NCBI RefSeq assembly: GCF_902706285.1
Contig: NZ_CACSKD010000006.1
Coordinates: 237,290 to 301,289, forward strand
Length of the DNA stretch: 64,000 bases
From: Rhizobium sp. 18055
GTDB taxonomy: Bacteria; Pseudomonadota; Alphaproteobacteria; Rhizobiales; Rhizobiaceae
Reading direction: 5' to 3'
How positions within the stretch are numbered: the stretch's first letter is position 1; the number at the start of each line of letters is the position of its first letter. This document shows positions 1 to 8,136 of the stretch, piece by piece. The notes under the pieces were generated by a model, which saw only the letters and a program-made list of their open reading frames with translations, had not been told where the DNA came from and ran no database searches. The translations under genes were made by a program, and so were the position numbers.

Positions 1-656
1 CAGGAATAGCTCGCGGTGAAGGCGTCGTAGCTCGATTGCGGGATCGGATGTGTCGGCGAAGCAAGCGCCAGCGTGTAGAGCAGAACCGCCTCGTCATAGC
101 CCTGCCAGCGCCAGCGCAGAAAGCCGCTGCCGGGCTTCCAGCCCATGCAGATGGTCTCGCCCTTGTTCAGCGCCCAGTGCCAGTCGATCCGCTCGTAGAT
201 GACGGTCGCCAGCCGGCGAATCTCGGTCTCGGCGTCGTCGTCACCGTCGAAATAGGCGGCCGCGGTCAAGACGCCGGCGACCAGGAGCGTCGTGTCGATG
301 GTCGAGAGCTCGCTGTTCCAGGCGCGGTGGCCGGTGTCCATGTGCAGGAAGTGGTAGAAGAAGCCCCTGTAGCCGATCGCATGGCGCTCGCGCCCCTGGT
401 GGCCGTTTGCGAAGAAGCACAACGTCGTCGTGGTGCGCCGGATCGCCTCGGCACGCGTCATCCAGCCGCGCTCGACGGCGACGGCATAGGAGGACAGCGC
501 AAAGCCGACGGCGGCGATGCTGCACGGCACACCGGATACGGAGGTATCAGCAACAAGTCCGGTGTCGGGGTTGGAATGCTTCGGAAAATAGTTGAACGCC
601 GCCTGCTGCAGCCTGTCGACCAGCGCGGTATCCGTCTCCTCGGTCCGTGTCAGCAT
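1..656 (-). CDS. glycoamylase-like (PF10091-type) protein, 5' part only
   Basis: Reading the minus strand from an ATG at 656 gives an uninterrupted 218-residue frame that runs off the left edge of the window, so the C-terminus is missing. It contains YRGFFYHFLHMDTGHR, ELSTIDTTLLVAGVLTAA, GWKPGSGFLRWRWQGYDE and LALASPTHPIP, a pattern typical of the glycoamylase-like domain found in rhizobial proteins linked to glucan handling. The family assignment is from recognition only; the substrate is unknown. No signal peptide is visible at this start. The plus-strand frames over it are shadows. Confidence 0.8.
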   Translation of the reverse strand, partial: MLTRTEETDTALVDRLQQAAFNYFPKHSNPDTGLVADTSVSGVPCSIAAVGFALSSYAVAVERGWMTRAEAIRRTTTTLCFFANGHQGRERHAIGYRGFFYHFLHMDTGHRAWNSELSTIDTTLLVAGVLTAAAYFDGDDDAETEIRRLATVIYERIDWHWALNKGETICMGWKPGSGFLRWRWQGYDEAVLLYTLALASPTHPIPQSSYDAFTASYS

Positions 657-854
657 GCGCTCCCGCCCAATTGGTTATCCTGCTCCCGGCTGACCATGAG
701 TAAGGATGGGTTGCAAATCAATGTTTATTGAGGGGATGGCGAGCAGGCAGGAAGACGACGGTTCCCAGACGGCCGTTATCGAACGCCAGAAACGCAAAGC
801 CACCGGCTCGCCGCAGGCGATCGGTTGGGCAAAATCTCATGTAAAAGGAGAAAA

Positions 855-929
855 TGGAGCGGGCGAAGGGATTCGAACCCTCGACCCCAACCTTGGCAAG
901 GTTGTGCTCTACCACTGAGCTACACCCGC
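855..929 (-). tRNA. tRNA-Gly (anticodon GCC)
   Basis: The minus strand folds as a cloverleaf. The acceptor arm pairs GCGGGTG with CGCCCGC, the anticodon loop reads CTTGCCAAG (anticodon GCC), and the T arm holds GGGTTCGAATCCC. The discriminator base is T and CCA is encoded at 855-857. Length is 75 nt including CCA. It is separated from the glycoamylase-like gene by about 200 bases with no recognisable gene. Confidence 0.97.
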
Positions 930-1183
930 TCATAATCCCTCGGCCTGTGGTAGTTGTAAGGGCCGTGGGCGCCACCTTGCGGCGACGGGCGCTATATCGC
1001 CCAAACGATTTTCAAATGCAACAGGGAAATGACGACGAGGCGAAGAAAAATTTGGGGAACGGGTCAGGAACCGTCTAAAATGCCGCAAATGCAGGGAAAA
1101 GAGGCGAGGGCGAAGATTGCAAAAAACAGGAGGGGGACGTAATCAGGACGCTTCACGTCCTATGCAAATCGCTGGAATTCGAC

Positions 1184-1693
1184 ATGACCGACAAGACGCC
1201 GAAGACTGCATCCGAACTGTTCGTCTTTCTCGACGGGCTCGGCATCAAGCACAGCACCAAGACCCATGCGCCGGTGTTCACGGTGGCCGAATCGGCGTCG
1301 CTGCGCGATGAAATTCCGGGCGGGCATACCAAGAACCTGTTCGTGAAGGACAAGAAGGATCAGTTCTTCCTGCTGACGGTCGAGGAGAATGCCGCGGTCG
1401 ACCTGAAGACGGTGCACACGCTGATCGGCGCTGCGAGCAAGGTGTCGTTCGGCAAGCCGGAAAAGCTGATGGACTATCTCGGCGTCATTCCGGGCGCGGT
1501 GACGGCGTTCGGCGCCATCAATGATTCGGACCACAACGTCACTTTCGTTCTTGATGCCGACCTGATGAAGGACGAGATTGTCAATTGCCATCCGCTGTCC
1601 AACGATGCGACGACGTCGATCGCAAGTGCGGACCTCGTTCGTTTCATGGAAGCGACGGGACATAAGCCGCTTGTCTTGAAAGTGACGTCCTGA
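1184..1693 (+). CDS. prolyl-tRNA deacylase/editing domain protein (YbaK/ProXp-ala type)
   Basis: 169 residues forming a single YbaK/aminoacyl-tRNA deacylase domain. Such free-standing ProX-type proteins hydrolyse mischarged aminoacyl-tRNA (often Ala-tRNA-Pro) in the cytoplasm. Visible family features are the TKNLFVKDKKDQFFLLTV core with its lysine, the GKPEKLMDYLGVIPGAVTAFG segment, and a conserved C-terminal NCHPLSNDATT region. Full length for the family. It stands alone, about 60 bases ahead of the thioredoxin/TPR gene on the same strand. The exact substrate specificity cannot be read from the sequence. Confidence 0.85.
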   Translation: MTDKTPKTASELFVFLDGLGIKHSTKTHAPVFTVAESASLRDEIPGGHTKNLFVKDKKDQFFLLTVEENAAVDLKTVHTLIGAASKVSFGKPEKLMDYLGVIPGAVTAFGAINDSDHNVTFVLDADLMKDEIVNCHPLSNDATTSIASADLVRFMEATGHKPLVLKVTS

Positions 1694-1758
1694 CATACGA
1701 TTTTAGCGCTAGATAAAGCCGGTTGACCGGCACGGCGGGCGATACCCGGGAGATATCC

Positions 1759-2745
1759 ATGAGCGGCAACGACAATCCTTACAGCAATTCCTTCGGCCAG
1801 ATGTCGGCAACGGCAAGCTATGGCAGCGCGCCTGCAGTCTCCGCTGCGGCGCCGGCGCCTGTAGCCGGCGGCTATATCACGGACACGACGACGGCGACCT
1901 TTGCCAGGGACGTCATCGAGGAGTCGCGCAACCAGCCGGTCCTCGTCGATTTCTGGGCGCCGTGGTGCGGCCCCTGCAAGCAATTGACGCCAGTCATCGA
2001 AAAGGTGGTCAACGAGGCGCAGGGCCGGGTCAAGCTCGTCAAGATGAACATCGACGATCATCCGTCGATCGCCGGCCAGCTCGGCATCCAGTCGATTCCT
2101 GCCGTCATCGCCTTCGTCGGCGGCCGTCCGGCCGATGGGTTCATGGGTGCCGTGCCTGAAAGCCAGATCCGCGAGTTCATCGATCGGATCGCCGGCCCTG
2201 CCGGTGCCGATCAGGCGGCCGAGATCGAGGCCGTGATCGTCGAGGCCGACGGCTTGCTGGCGACCGGTGATATCGATGGTGCCGCGCAGCTCTACGGCGC
2301 CGTGATGCAGGCCGATCCAGAGAATGCCAAGGCGCTGGCCGGCATGGCGCAGTGCATGATTGCCGCCAACCAGCATGAGCGGGCCCGCGAGGTGTTGACC
2401 GAGCTGCCGGAGGAGATGGCCGCCGATCCGGCGATCCAGGCGGTGCTGAAGAAGCTCGAGCAGATCGAGGAAGCGCGAAAGCTCGGCGATCCCGTGGCGC
2501 TGGAACAGGCATTGGCTGTTAACGCCGACGATCATGAGGCGCGGATGAAGCTTGCCAAGATCCGCAATGTCGAGGGTTTACGCGACGACGCGGCAGATCA
2601 CCTGCTCTACATCATGCGCAAGGACCGTACCTTCGACGATGACGGCGCGCGCCGCCAGCTGCTGCAGTTCTTCGAGGTCTGGGGCTTCAAGGACCCGGCC
2701 AGCGTGGCTGGCCGGCGCAAGCTTTCGGCGCTCTTGTTCTCGTAG
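1759..2745 (+). CDS. ybbN: thioredoxin/TPR protein, CnoX/YbbN-like chaperedoxin
   Basis: 328 residues: a low-complexity N-terminus (about 1-40), a thioredoxin domain with the WAPWCGPCK active site (Cys70 and Cys73), then a TPR-like helical C-terminal half (about 170-328). This architecture is that of CnoX/YbbN, which protects proteins under oxidative stress and passes clients to chaperonins. Unlike E. coli CnoX, a complete CGPC motif is present, so dithiol redox activity is expected. The ATG at 1759 is chosen because a GGGAG site precedes it; the frame extends back to a TTG at 1723. Confidence 0.88.
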   Translation: MSGNDNPYSNSFGQMSATASYGSAPAVSAAAPAPVAGGYITDTTTATFARDVIEESRNQPVLVDFWAPWCGPCKQLTPVIEKVVNEAQGRVKLVKMNIDDHPSIAGQLGIQSIPAVIAFVGGRPADGFMGAVPESQIREFIDRIAGPAGADQAAEIEAVIVEADGLLATGDIDGAAQLYGAVMQADPENAKALAGMAQCMIAANQHERAREVLTELPEEMAADPAIQAVLKKLEQIEEARKLGDPVALEQALAVNADDHEARMKLAKIRNVEGLRDDAADHLLYIMRKDRTFDDDGARRQLLQFFEVWGFKDPASVAGRRKLSALLFS

Positions 2746-2871
2746 GGTTTGGACGAGGTCGGCACTCAAGTTTGCAAGATCAGGCCCTTGCGTTTTCGCG
2801 GGCGTACCCCACATTCCCGTTAGTGCGGGCGTGTGGATTTGAGCCTTGCCAATGATGCAGGACGAGTGCCT

Positions 2872-3543
2872 ATGCAAGTGGGGAATGCACGATATCTGAA
2901 GCCCGGCGACGTGCCCGACACGATCGCCGTCTTCCCCTTGACCGGTGCTCTGCTGCTTCCGACCGGCCAGCTGCCCCTCAATATTTTCGAGCCGCGTTAT
3001 CTCGCCATGTTCGATGCTGCAATCGCGGGAAACCGGCTGATCGGCATGGTGCAGCCGGCGCTCGGCGAAGTCGAGGGCCGGCACAATGACGGCCATCTCA
3101 GCGCCGTCGGCTGCATCGGGCGGATCACCTCGTTCGCCGAAACAGGCGATGGCCGCTATATCGTCTCGCTGACCGGCGTTTGCCGCTTTCGGCTGCTCGA
3201 CGAGAAGGAGACGCACCAGCCCTTCCGCACCTTCCGGATCGCACCCTTCATCTCCGATCTGTCGGCGCGCAATGAAGAGGATGCGGTGGACCGCGTGGCG
3301 CTGCTTGCCGCCTTCAAGGCCTATCTGGAGGCCAACAAGCTGGAAGCCGACTGGGAGAGCGTCGAGCGCGCCAGCAACATGACGCTGGTGAACTCGCTGG
3401 CAATGATGTCGCCGTTCGGCCCCGCGGAAAAGCAGGCGCTGCTCGAGGCACCCGACCTGAAGACCAGAGCGGAAACCCTGATCGCGATCACCGAGATCGT
3501 GCTGGCGCGGGTGTTCGGTGACTCGGACACGATTCTGCAGTAA
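2872..3543 (+). CDS. Lon N-terminal-like (LON substrate-binding) domain protein
   Basis: 223 residues with the LON substrate-binding fold: IAVFPLTGALLLPTGQLPLN, IFEPRYLAMFDAA and IGMVQP near the N-terminus, and no ATPase or protease domain, so it is a stand-alone LON-domain protein rather than Lon itself. Its role is not established. The ATG at 2872 (MQVGNARYL) fits the usual family start and has an AGGACG site upstream; a GTG at 2833 is in frame. It is followed 9 bases later by the Trm112-like gene, suggesting co-transcription. Confidence 0.85.
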   Translation: MQVGNARYLKPGDVPDTIAVFPLTGALLLPTGQLPLNIFEPRYLAMFDAAIAGNRLIGMVQPALGEVEGRHNDGHLSAVGCIGRITSFAETGDGRYIVSLTGVCRFRLLDEKETHQPFRTFRIAPFISDLSARNEEDAVDRVALLAAFKAYLEANKLEADWESVERASNMTLVNSLAMMSPFGPAEKQALLEAPDLKTRAETLIAITEIVLARVFGDSDTILQ

Positions 3544-3552
3544 ATCAGAGAG

Positions 3553-3741
3553 ATGGACGAAAAACTCAGCCGCGTGGACCCCAAACTGCTCGAACTGCTG
3601 GTCTGCCCGCTCACCAAGAGCCGGCTGACCTATAATCGCGAGCTGAACGAGCTGGTCTCCGAAAAGGCGCGGCTTGCCTATCCGATCCGTGACGGGATTC
3701 CGATCATGCTGGTCTCGGAAGCGCGCGAGATCGAGGACTAG
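3553..3741 (+). CDS. Trm112-like (YcaR/UPF0434) small protein
   Basis: 62 residues, full length for the bacterial Trm112-like family. It carries [14 protein letters not shown], with one of the usual zinc-ligand cysteine positions (VCP) but not the second, then [18 protein letters not shown]. Eukaryotic and archaeal Trm112 activates methyltransferases; the bacterial partner is unclear. It lies directly behind the LON-domain gene and probably shares its message. Confidence 0.9.
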   Translation: MDEKLSRVDPKLLELLVCPLTKSRLTYNRELNELVSEKARLAYPIRDGIPIMLVSEAREIED

Positions 3742-3752
3742 CTCTCTCGATC

Positions 3753-4967
3753 CTAGATCGTCTGGCCGGCGAGCAGGCGCGGGTTGTCTTTTGCCGTGGT
3801 GCCGGCTGCCTGGCCGATGAAGAAGGACTTCAGGCCGGGCAGGCGATCGACGATGCCGAGGCCGAAATCGCGGGCGATGCGGATCGGCGCGATGTCGTTG
3901 GAAAACATCCTGTTCAGCACATCCGTCGTCACGCCCATCCGGAACGTGTCGAAACGGCGCCAGGCCTGATAGCGCTCAAGGATGTTGATCGAGCCGATAT
4001 CGAGGCCGAGGCGATCGGCATCGACGATGGTTTCGGCCAATGCCGCGACATCCTTGAAGCCGAGGTTAAGGCCCTGGCCGGAGATCGGGTGGATGCCGTG
4101 GGCGGCGTCACCTGCCAGCGCCAGGCGTGGGGCGACGAAGGCGCGCGCCAGCGTCAGGCCGAGCGGGAAGGCGCGTCTTTCGCCGATCACCTTCAGCGCG
4201 CCCAGCCTGTGGCCGAAGCGTCGCTCCAGTTCCTCTTCGAAAATCAGGTCGTCGGAGCGCACCAGGCGGTTGGCATCACCTGTCGTTTCGGTCCAGACCA
4301 GCGACGAGCGGTTGTCCTTCAGCGGCAGGATGGCGAAGGGGCCGGCGGGCAGGAAATGCTCTTCGGCGCAGCCATTGTGCGGGCGCTCATGCTCGACGGT
4401 GACGACGATGCCGGATTGGCCGTAGTCCCAGGACACCGTCTTGATGCCGGCGAGGTCGCGGACATGCGAGCGGACGCCGTCGCAGGCAACCACCAGGCGC
4501 GCGTCGATGGTGCTGCCGTCCGACAGCGTCACCTCGGCATGGGTGTCTTCGGTCTTCAATCCCGTTGCGCCGAGGCCGTGGCGGATCTCGATGCCCAGCC
4601 GCTCGCAGGCGCCGCGCAGCGCGCGCACCAGCGATACGTTAGGCACCATGTGGGCGAAGGGCTGGCCGTCGTCGCTTTCGCCGTCGAAGGTGAGAAATAC
4701 CGGGCGCACCGGGTCGGAGGTCTTCGAATCGGTGACGATCATCCTGTTGATCGGTTGCGCGGTCGGCTCGATCTCGTTCCAGACGCCGAAGACATCGAGC
4801 ATCTTGGTGGCGGCGGCGATGATGGCGGAGGCGCGCATGTCCTTCTGCCAGACGCCCTCCGGCGCTGCCTCGACCACCGTCACCTGAAGGTGGGGAGCCG
4901 CCTGCTTGACCGCGACGGCCGCGGAAAGCCCCACATAACCTGCGCCAACGACCAGCATGTCCCGCAT
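3753..4967 (-). CDS. UbiH/UbiF/VisC-family FAD-dependent ubiquinone hydroxylase
   Basis: 404 residues. The N-terminal dinucleotide-binding motif reads VVGAGYVGLSAAV, a DGVRSHVR segment is present near residue 165, and the FAD-binding signature GDAAHGIHPISGQGLNLG lies near residue 290. These are hallmarks of the flavin monooxygenases that hydroxylate the ubiquinone ring. Which ring position it acts on cannot be told from sequence. It is convergent with the Trm112-like gene (11-base gap) and divergent from tesB. Confidence 0.9.
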   Translation of the reverse strand: MRDMLVVGAGYVGLSAAVAVKQAAPHLQVTVVEAAPEGVWQKDMRASAIIAAATKMLDVFGVWNEIEPTAQPINRMIVTDSKTSDPVRPVFLTFDGESDDGQPFAHMVPNVSLVRALRGACERLGIEIRHGLGATGLKTEDTHAEVTLSDGSTIDARLVVACDGVRSHVRDLAGIKTVSWDYGQSGIVVTVEHERPHNGCAEEHFLPAGPFAILPLKDNRSSLVWTETTGDANRLVRSDDLIFEEELERRFGHRLGALKVIGERRAFPLGLTLARAFVAPRLALAGDAAHGIHPISGQGLNLGFKDVAALAETIVDADRLGLDIGSINILERYQAWRRFDTFRMGVTTDVLNRMFSNDIAPIRIARDFGLGIVDRLPGLKSFFIGQAAGTTAKDNPRLLAGQTI

Positions 4968-5053
4968 AGCATCCAGTTCCGTTCTTTTAGAATATCCTAT
5001 TGATCTATATAGATCATCGCCACCACACTTCCTACCGTCCGGAGCTGTACAAA

Positions 5054-5938
5054 ATGACGCGCGACACCAAAAAGCCGACTGCCATGGAAACGCTGGTTGC
5101 GACGCTTGATCTGGAGCCGATCGAGGTCGATATTTTCCGCGGCACCAGCCCGCAGGTCGGCTGGCAGCGGGTGTTCGGCGGGCAGGTGATCGCGCAGGCG
5201 CTGATGGCGGCGCAGCGTACCGTCGAGCCCGAGCGGCGAGTGCATTCGCTGCATGCCTATTTCATGCGACCCGGCGATCCGTCGGTGCCGATCATCTATC
5301 AGGTCGAGCGCATTCGTGACGGCTCGAGCTTCAACACGCGCCGGGTGCTTGCCATCCAGCACGGCAAGGCGATCTTTGCGCTGTCGTCGTCGTTCCAGAT
5401 CGAGGAACCGGGCTTCGACCACCAGATTGCCATGCCAGACGTGCCGATGCCGGAGACGCTGCTCGACGAGCAGCAGATCGCCGCGCAATACCTCGCCAAT
5501 GCGCCGGCGGCGATCCGCAAATATTGGGAGCGCGAGCGGCCGATCGAAATCCGGCCGGTATCGCTGACGCATTATTTCTCCGACAAGAAGCTCGACCCGG
5601 TGCAGCACGTCTGGGTGCGGGCGACGGGGCCGGTTCCCGATGACCGACTTTATCAGGCGTCAATTCTTGCCTATCTTTCAGACATGACGCTGATCGATAC
5701 GTCGCTCTATGCGCATGGGACGTCAATCTTCGACCCGACATTGCAGGTCGCCAGCCTCGATCACTCGATGTGGTTCCACCGGCCGGTCCAATTCGACGAC
5801 TGGCTGCTCTATACGCAGGACAGTCCGTCTGCATCGGGAGCGCGAGGTTTGACCCGAGGTAATCTCTATACGCGAAATGGGGTGCTGATTGCGTCGGTGG
5901 CGCAGGAGGGTCTGATTCGTAAAAGGGCAAATGCGTAA
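5054..5938 (+). CDS. tesB: acyl-CoA thioesterase II
   Basis: 294 residues with two hot-dog repeats. Visible motifs include RVFGGQVIAQALMAAQRTV, HSLHAYFMRPGDPSVPIIY, the second-half YLSDMTLIDTSL and LDHSMWFHRP. Length and motifs fit TesB, which hydrolyses acyl-CoA in the cytoplasm. The ATG at 5054 (MTRDTKKPT) follows a GGAG site; the frame extends upstream to 5000 without support. The stop codon overlaps a candidate NtrC site belonging to the downstream glnK promoter. Confidence 0.92.
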   Translation: MTRDTKKPTAMETLVATLDLEPIEVDIFRGTSPQVGWQRVFGGQVIAQALMAAQRTVEPERRVHSLHAYFMRPGDPSVPIIYQVERIRDGSSFNTRRVLAIQHGKAIFALSSSFQIEEPGFDHQIAMPDVPMPETLLDEQQIAAQYLANAPAAIRKYWERERPIEIRPVSLTHYFSDKKLDPVQHVWVRATGPVPDDRLYQASILAYLSDMTLIDTSLYAHGTSIFDPTLQVASLDHSMWFHRPVQFDDWLLYTQDSPSASGARGLTRGNLYTRNGVLIASVAQEGLIRKRANA

Positions 5939-5948
5939 ATTGGGTGCA
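5932..5948 (+). promoter_or_regulatory. candidate NtrC binding site upstream of glnK
   Basis: TGCGTA-AATTG-GGTGCA has the 6-5-6 spacing of NtrC enhancer sites (TGCACC-N5-GGTGCA). The right half is perfect and the left half keeps only TGC. It lies about 115 bases upstream of the sigma-54 box, a usual enhancer distance, and overlaps the tesB stop codon. Confidence 0.4.
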
Positions 5949-5983
5949 ATTCCGTCCATTTGTGTATTTTTTGAGCGATTATT

Positions 5984-5999
5984 AGGCAATCATTTGCCT
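5984..5999. repeat. 6-4-6 perfect inverted repeat between tesB and glnK
   Basis: AGGCAA TCAT TTGCCT, a short perfect palindrome in the AT-rich tesB-glnK spacer, followed by GTTTATT. It could be a weak tesB terminator or an operator; the sequence does not decide. Confidence 0.4.
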
Positions 6000-6031
6000 G
6001 TTTATTGGCGCCTTTAAATATATCCCTTATT

Positions 6032-6077
6032 TTTCAATAACTTAATAATTGGTTTCGAATCTGGCACGGCCCTTGAA
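6032..6077 (+). promoter_or_regulatory. sigma-54 promoter of glnK-amtB with possible IHF site
   Basis: TGGCACGGCCCTTGAA at 6062-6077 matches the -24/-12 sigma-54 consensus (TGGCAC-N5-TTGC) except that the -12 C is A. TTTCAATAACTTA at 6032-6044 fits the IHF consensus WATCAANNNNTTR with one mismatch and sits in an AT-rich bend region between the candidate NtrC site and the promoter. The order enhancer, IHF, sigma-54 box, PII gene is the expected nitrogen-limitation arrangement. Confidence 0.7.
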
Positions 6078-6143
6078 TGTAGAGAACCGGTCGCTGTTGG
6101 AAAACGTCAGTGGCAAGGAGAGTCGGCTCCGTGCCGAGGGTAA

Positions 6144-6500
<357 letters not shown>

Positions 6501-6528
6501 GTAACGGTAGAGCAAGGAGCTTTTCTCT

Positions 6529-7893
6529 ATGTCAATTTCGAAGTTTTCTCCCACTTTGGCGCGCTTTGCCACTGCGTCCGCAGCGCTTCTGGCGCCGGTC
6601 GTGGCGTTCGCCCAGGATGCCGCCACCACGGCTGCACCGGCTGTTGCCGCGACACCTGTCCCCGATAAGGGCGACACCGCCTTTATGTTCATTTCCACCC
6701 TGCTCGTTCTGTTCATGATCCTGCCCGGCCTCGCGCTGTTCTATGGTGGTCTCGTGCGCGCCAAGAACATGCTGTCGGTGCTGATGCAGTGCACGATGGT
6801 TGCCGCTGTTATGATGCTCATCTGGGTCATCTACGGCTACTCCTTCGCCTTCGGCGGTTCCGACAGCCCTTACTGGGGCGGCACGGCCAAGCTGTTCCTG
6901 TCTGGCGTAACCAAGGACTCGACGGCTGCAACCTTCTCGTCGGGCGTTGTCATTCCTGAGTTCATCTTCGTGATGTTCCAGATGACCTTTGCTGCCATCA
7001 CGCCTGCCCTGATCGTCGGCGCCTTTGCCGAACGCATCAAGTTCTCGGCCGTGGTGCTGTTCTGCGCACTCTGGGCAACCTTCGTCTACTTCCCGATCGC
7101 CCACATGGTCTGGGATGCAAACGGCATGCTCTTCAAGATGGGCGCGCTCGACTTCGCTGGCGGCACCGTCGTTCACATCAATGCCGGCGTTGCCGGTCTG
7201 ATTGGTGCGATCATGGTCGGCAAGCGTACCGGCTACGGCAAGGACATGATGGCTCCGCATTCGATGACGCTGACCATGGTTGGTGCATCGATGCTCTGGT
7301 TCGGCTGGTTCGGCTTCAACGCCGGCTCCAATCTCGAAGCTTCTGGCGGCGCCATGCTCGCCACGGTCAACACCTTCATCGCGACCGCTGCTGCCATCGT
7401 CTCCTGGTCGGCAGTCGAAACGCTGACCCGCGGCAAGGCCTCGATGCTCGGCGGCGCTTCCGGTATGGTTGCCGGTCTCGTTGCGATCACGCCTGCTGCC
7501 GGCATCGTCGGTCCGATGGGCGCCATCATCATGGGCCTGATCGTTTCGCCGCTTTGCTACTTCTTCGTCTCCGTGGTGAAGAACAAGTTCGGCTACGACG
7601 ACACGGCTGACGTGTTCGGCGTTCACGGTATCGGCGGCATGTTCGGTGCCGTTGCCACAGGCGTCTTCGCCAGCGCGTCGCTCGGCGGCATCGGCTATGC
7701 CGAAGGGGTGACGATGGGCCATCAGGTCATGACCCAGATCACCGCAATCGCCACCACCATCGTATGGTGCGGCGTTGGTTCGGCGATCCTCTACAAGGTC
7801 GTCGATGTGATCGTCGGTCTGCGCGTTCCTGTCGAAGCAGAGCGCGAAGGTCTCGACCTCGCAACCCACGGCGAAGCCGCTTACCACTCCTGA
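6529..7893 (+). CDS. amtB: ammonium transporter
   Basis: 454 residues with a signal sequence ending near PVVAFA|QDAA and about 11 membrane segments. Recognisable Amt signatures are GLALFYGGLVRAKN, MTFAAITPALIVGAFAERIK, GGTVVHINAGVAGLIGA, WFGWFGFNAGS and GVHGIGGMFGA; both channel-histidine regions are present. It imports ammonium and is blocked by GlnK. An AAGGAG site lies 10 bases ahead of the ATG. The product ends shortly before a GC hairpin (7904-7928) and a T-tailed terminator. Confidence 0.97.
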   Translation: MSISKFSPTLARFATASAALLAPVVAFAQDAATTAAPAVAATPVPDKGDTAFMFISTLLVLFMILPGLALFYGGLVRAKNMLSVLMQCTMVAAVMMLIWVIYGYSFAFGGSDSPYWGGTAKLFLSGVTKDSTAATFSSGVVIPEFIFVMFQMTFAAITPALIVGAFAERIKFSAVVLFCALWATFVYFPIAHMVWDANGMLFKMGALDFAGGTVVHINAGVAGLIGAIMVGKRTGYGKDMMAPHSMTLTMVGASMLWFGWFGFNAGSNLEASGGAMLATVNTFIATAAAIVSWSAVETLTRGKASMLGGASGMVAGLVAITPAAGIVGPMGAIIMGLIVSPLCYFFVSVVKNKFGYDDTADVFGVHGIGGMFGAVATGVFASASLGGIGYAEGVTMGHQVMTQITAIATTIVWCGVGSAILYKVVDVIVGLRVPVEAEREGLDLATHGEAAYHS

Positions 7894-7972
7894 TCAAGGC
7901 ATTGCGGCGCTCTTTCGAAGGGCGCCGCAGAACAGCCCGTCACGGCCTATTCACACCGTTTAAGTCGCTCCT

Positions 7973-8007
7973 AGCCCGGACCCTCGCAGGTTCGGGCTTT
8001 TTTATTT
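7973..8007 (+). terminator. rho-independent terminator of glnK-amtB
   Basis: AGCCCGGACC and GGTTCGGGCT form a 10-bp stem (one G-T pair) around CTCGCA, followed by TTTTTTATTT. A second, T-less GC hairpin (GCGGCGC/GCGCCGC) lies just upstream at 7904-7928. Confidence 0.9.
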
Positions 8008-8136
8008 GCCGCGGCAGGATCTCGTGCGTGGATGGTTAACGCCACTTTAACCGTCCTTTGATTAGGTGGAGCGGACGCATTGGGCGCGGAGCGCATTGGC
8101 GATTCGCACGCTTTCAGGCATTGGACGGGTACACAC

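Noticed and set aside
6532..7887. 451-codon frame antisense to amtB
   Set aside because: His/Asp/Gly-rich mirror of membrane-protein codons; no start signal or family.
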